Assembly (NCBI GenBank): GCA_029007575.1
Contig: JAQXIB010000225.1
Span: 1-8,412, forward strand
Length of the DNA: 8,412 nt
Direction of reading: 5' to 3'
DNA from: Clostridiales bacterium
GTDB taxonomy: Bacteria > Bacillota > Clostridia > Oscillospirales > Ruminococcaceae
The notes under the pieces are model-generated. The model did not search any database, was not told where the DNA came from, and saw only the letters and a list, made by a program, of their open reading frames with translations. The number at the start of each line of letters is the position of its first letter. The stretch's first letter is position 1. Position numbers and translations under genes: made by a program. Shown in pieces: positions 6,939 to 8,412 of this stretch.

Positions 6939-6998
6939 AAACATGCCTTTCCGTATGAAACCATCGTTTCAAAAACGTCCATATTCATCATCATCAAT

Positions 6999-7028
6999 AT
7001 TATACCGAATGTTGTATAGCCATTGCAA
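6999..7028 (-). promoter_or_regulatory. Putative sigma-A promoter of the response regulator-kinase operon
   Basis: On the minus strand, TATAAT (7004-6999) is a perfect -10 element. TTGCAA (7028-7023) lies 18 nt upstream as a 4 of 6 match to the -35. The leader to ATG 6938 is about 55 nt and contains GATGATGATG. The CTGAAA repeat cluster starts about 18 bp further upstream, in a position where bound regulator could influence this promoter as well as the divergent one. Confidence 0.6.
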
Positions 7029-7046
7029 TCATTTTATGGCAAAAAG

Positions 7047-7076
7047 CTGAAATAAAACTGAAATAATTTTTTCAGT
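7047..7076. promoter_or_regulatory. Candidate OmpR/PhoB-type regulator box: two 11-bp-spaced direct repeats plus an inverted third copy
   Basis: CTGAAATAA occurs at 7047-7055 and again, identically, at 7058-7066, a start-to-start period of 11 bp. TTTCAG (7070-7075) is the inverted core, so ACTGAAA (7057-7063) and TTTCAGT (7070-7076) also form a perfect 7-bp inverted repeat with a 6-nt loop. OmpR/PhoB-family dimers bind tandem repeats with 10-11 bp periodicity, and the only regulator of that class in the window is encoded next door. The cluster ends about 20 bp before the putative -10 of the VTC gene. The link to this regulator is inference. Confidence 0.5.
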
Positions 7077-7102
7077 CATTTTTAAGCTTTTTCCTTTATG
7101 AT
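7071..7102 (+). promoter_or_regulatory. Putative activator-dependent promoter of the VTC-DUF4956 operon
   Basis: TATGAT (7097-7102) is a good -10 element. At 17-18 bp upstream (about 7073-7079) there is no convincing -35; the best match is about 3 of 6. A good -10 with a poor -35 immediately downstream of tandem repeats is what activator-dependent promoters look like. Transcription would start near 7109, leaving a leader of about 69 nt. Confidence 0.4.
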
Positions 7103-7124
7103 AAAGCTGTCGATAGAGCCAACA

Positions 7125-7149
7125 GGTAGCTCATCAATGATGAGCTGCT
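7125..7149 (+). other. Hairpin in the 5' leader of the VTC gene
   Basis: AGCTCATC (7128-7135), loop AAT, and GATGAGCT (7139-7146) form a perfect 8-bp stem, extendable to 11 bp with G-U pairs (7125-7127 with 7147-7149). No T-tract follows, so it is not an intrinsic terminator. It ends 11 nt before the ribosome binding site AAAGGAG (7161-7167). It could be a DNA palindrome bound by a regulator or an RNA structure affecting mRNA stability or translation; the sequence alone does not decide. Confidence 0.55.
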
Positions 7150-7177
7150 AACATAAACCCAAAGGAGTGTTCTTTAT

Positions 7178-7903
7178 ATGGCTGCATATCAATCCGTATT
7201 CCGCAGGATTGAAAAAAAGTATCTGTTAACCCGCCAACAGTATGAGAAACTGCGGCATCAGATCGATTCTATGACAGCACCGGATAAATTTGAAAAAAGC
7301 ACCATCTGTAATATTTATTTCGATACACCCAATTATCAGCTGATCCGTCGTTCTCTGGAAAAACCGATATTTAAAGAAAAACTGCGGTTGCGAAGCTATG
7401 GCGTTCCTTCCGCCGACAGCAATGTTTTTGTGGAACTCAAGCGTAAGTGTAAGGGTATTGTTTACAAACGGCGCGCCGGTATGACTTACTCGGAAGCAAC
7501 ACATTATTTGAAAGATGGCACGCGTCCGCACGCGAACCCCCAAATCATCAATGAAATCAATTGGTTTATTCATTTTTATCAAGAGCTTCAACCGGCTATG
7601 TTTATCTCTTATGAGCGCGTTGCGCGGGTAGGAAAGGAAAATCCTAATCTGCGGATCACTTTTGACAGCAACATTTTATGGAGAACGGAAAAATTGTCCC
7701 TGGAGCAAGGCATATGGGGTACTCCGCTCTTACAACCGGATGAATATTTGATGGAGATCAAAATTCCGGGTGCTATGCCGCTATGGCTTTCAAGAGCGTT
7801 AAATGAGTTGAATATTTTTCCGACATCCTATTCCAAATACGGCAACGCCTATAAATTATTGTTCCATTCTGAGCGCAACAAAGGAGGAGTCAAAAGTGCT
7901 TGA
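7178..7903 (+). CDS. VTC-domain protein, putative polyphosphate polymerase
   Basis: This 241-aa cytosolic protein belongs to the VTC family of the triphosphate tunnel metalloenzyme fold. The yeast member Vtc4 makes polyphosphate from ATP. Basic and acidic tunnel residues appear in family order: R10-x-E12-x-K-Y, YFDTP (47-51), KEKLRLRSY (66-74), VELKRK (85-90) with KRR (97-99), SYER (144-147), RITFDSNI (159-166), LMEIKIPG (191-198) and SKYG (219-222). No membrane segment is present; bacterial members lack the SPX and membrane domains of the yeast complex. ATG 7178 has AAAGGAG 10 nt upstream. Its stop overlaps the DUF4956 start by 8 nt, implying translational coupling and a shared function. It is divergent from a two-component system that may control it. 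Polyphosphate synthesis is inferred from the family; bacterial VTC proteins of this genomic type are little characterised. Confidence 0.9.
   Translation: MAAYQSVFRRIEKKYLLTRQQYEKLRHQIDSMTAPDKFEKSTICNIYFDTPNYQLIRRSLEKPIFKEKLRLRSYGVPSADSNVFVELKRKCKGIVYKRRAGMTYSEATHYLKDGTRPHANPQIINEINWFIHFYQELQPAMFISYERVARVGKENPNLRITFDSNILWRTEKLSLEQGIWGTPLLQPDEYLMEIKIPGAMPLWLSRALNELNIFPTSYSKYGNAYKLLFHSERNKGGVKSA
7881..7887 (+). promoter_or_regulatory. Ribosome binding site that sets a GTG start for the DUF4956 gene
   Basis: AAGGAGG lies inside the end of the VTC gene, 8 nt before GTG 7896. This is the best-supported start for the downstream gene, whose frame has no ATG until an internal Met codon at about residue 38. 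The resulting overlap with the VTC stop (7901-7903) points to coupled translation. Confidence 0.8.
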
Positions 7904-8412
7904 CCAAATCTTTCAATCTATTTTATCCTCTCCGATCACGGCGGGAACCTTTTTTATTTGTACAATCGTATCATTGCTTTTAGGACTCGTCATCGCCGCG
8001 GCGCATATGTTCCGTAATCACTACACCAAAAGTTTTGTGATTACCCTTGCCATTTTGCCGGCCATTGTTCAAATTGTGATCATGCTGGTGAACGGCAATC
8101 TCGGCACCGGCGTAGCGGTAATGGGTGCGTTCAGCTTAGTTCGTTTTCGTTCTGTTCCGGGAACGGCAAGAGAAATCGGCAGTATTTTCTTGGCGATGGC
8201 AGTCGGGCTCGGTACGGGAATGGGATATATCGGCATTTCCATCTGTATCACCATCATTCTGTGTGCCGTTAATATGCTCTATTCCGTTATTCGTTTCGGA
8301 GAAACCAAAAAAGCTACTAAGGAACTAAAGATAACCATCCCGGAAAATCTGGATTATAACGGTGTTTTCGATGATTTATTTGAAATGTATACCTCAAAAT
8401 CCGAAATGTTCC
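7896..8412 (+). CDS. DUF4956 membrane protein, partial (3' end outside window)
   Basis: The frame is open from GTG 7896 to the window edge, giving 172 codons with no stop. Membrane segments are predicted at about residues 17-38, 47-65 and two closely packed stretches within 95-133. The conserved core GAFSLVRFRS (77-86) followed by PGTAREIGSIFLAMAVGLG identifies the DUF4956 family. A cytoplasmic domain begins at about 137 (ETKKATKELKITIPENLD) and continues past the window. The gene overlaps the VTC gene by 8 nt and has its own strong ribosome binding site. VTC and DUF4956 genes are often paired in Firmicutes, sometimes with CotH-like genes, suggesting a membrane partner for the polymerase. No activity is known to me, so the role is inferred. 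Confidence 0.88.
   Translation, partial: MLDQIFQSILSSPITAGTFFICTIVSLLLGLVIAAAHMFRNHYTKSFVITLAILPAIVQIVIMLVNGNLGTGVAVMGAFSLVRFRSVPGTAREIGSIFLAMAVGLGTGMGYIGISICITIILCAVNMLYSVIRFGETKKATKELKITIPENLDYNGVFDDLFEMYTSKSEMF

Noticed and set aside
7057..7090. ACTGAAA/TTTCAGT hairpin followed by T-rich sequence as an intrinsic terminator
   Set aside because: The stem is only 7 bp and A/T-rich, and it lies between divergent genes where no transcript needs ending; the tandem-repeat reading fits better.
7226..7591. Minus-strand open frame opposite the VTC gene
   Set aside because: It is antisense to conserved VTC motifs and has no ribosome binding site or family match.
1..8412. CRISPR arrays, tRNA or rRNA genes, insertion sequences
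   Set aside because: No regularly spaced repeats, no cloverleaf or rRNA-like stretches and no transposase-like frames were seen.

Overview
The window looks like chromosomal DNA from an anaerobic Firmicute, most likely a Clostridia member of the Oscillospiraceae/Ruminococcaceae type. This rests on strong AGGAGG-like ribosome binding sites, AT-rich promoters close to the sigma-A consensus, and the pairing of a VTC-type polyphosphate polymerase with a DUF4956 membrane protein. The taxonomic call is inference; no rRNA or other marker is present.

Layout. (1) Positions 1-749 (+) hold the C-terminal third of FtsH, including its zinc-protease domain. (2) A GC-rich hairpin at 795-829 separates it from the convergent clpB. 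(3) clpB (3434 to 855, -) encodes the full-length ClpB disaggregase. It is the second gene of an apparent two-gene operon. The first gene (about 4106 to 3450, -) encodes a protein of about 218 aa with a ribbon-helix-helix-like N-terminus and an unrecognised C-terminal domain. A perfect TTGACA-17-TATAAT promoter drives the pair. I see no CIRCE or CtsR site upstream, so the small protein is a candidate local regulator of clpB. (4) Positions 4399-4798 (+) hold a wrecked GH2 beta-galactosidase: its first ~69 codons are joined out of frame to its last ~64, and the catalytic core is gone. More unassigned, possibly decayed sequence follows, up to a bidirectional terminator at about 4968-5035. (5) A two-component system reads leftward from 6938 to 5014: an OmpR-family response regulator, then a histidine kinase whose start overlaps the regulator stop by 7 nt. 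(6) Divergent from it, a VTC-domain polyphosphate polymerase gene (7178-7903, +) overlaps by 8 nt a DUF4956 gene that runs off the right edge.

How they fit together. FtsH and ClpB belong to the protein quality-control machinery. The two-component system and the VTC/DUF4956 pair share a 233-bp divergent promoter region. It holds two exact CTGAAATAA copies spaced 11 bp apart, the geometry OmpR/PhoB-family regulators use, plus an inverted third copy of the core. The simplest model is that this regulator controls the polymerase/membrane module and perhaps itself. The two most interesting leads are the ribbon-helix-helix/clpB operon and this two-component/VTC/DUF4956 module.
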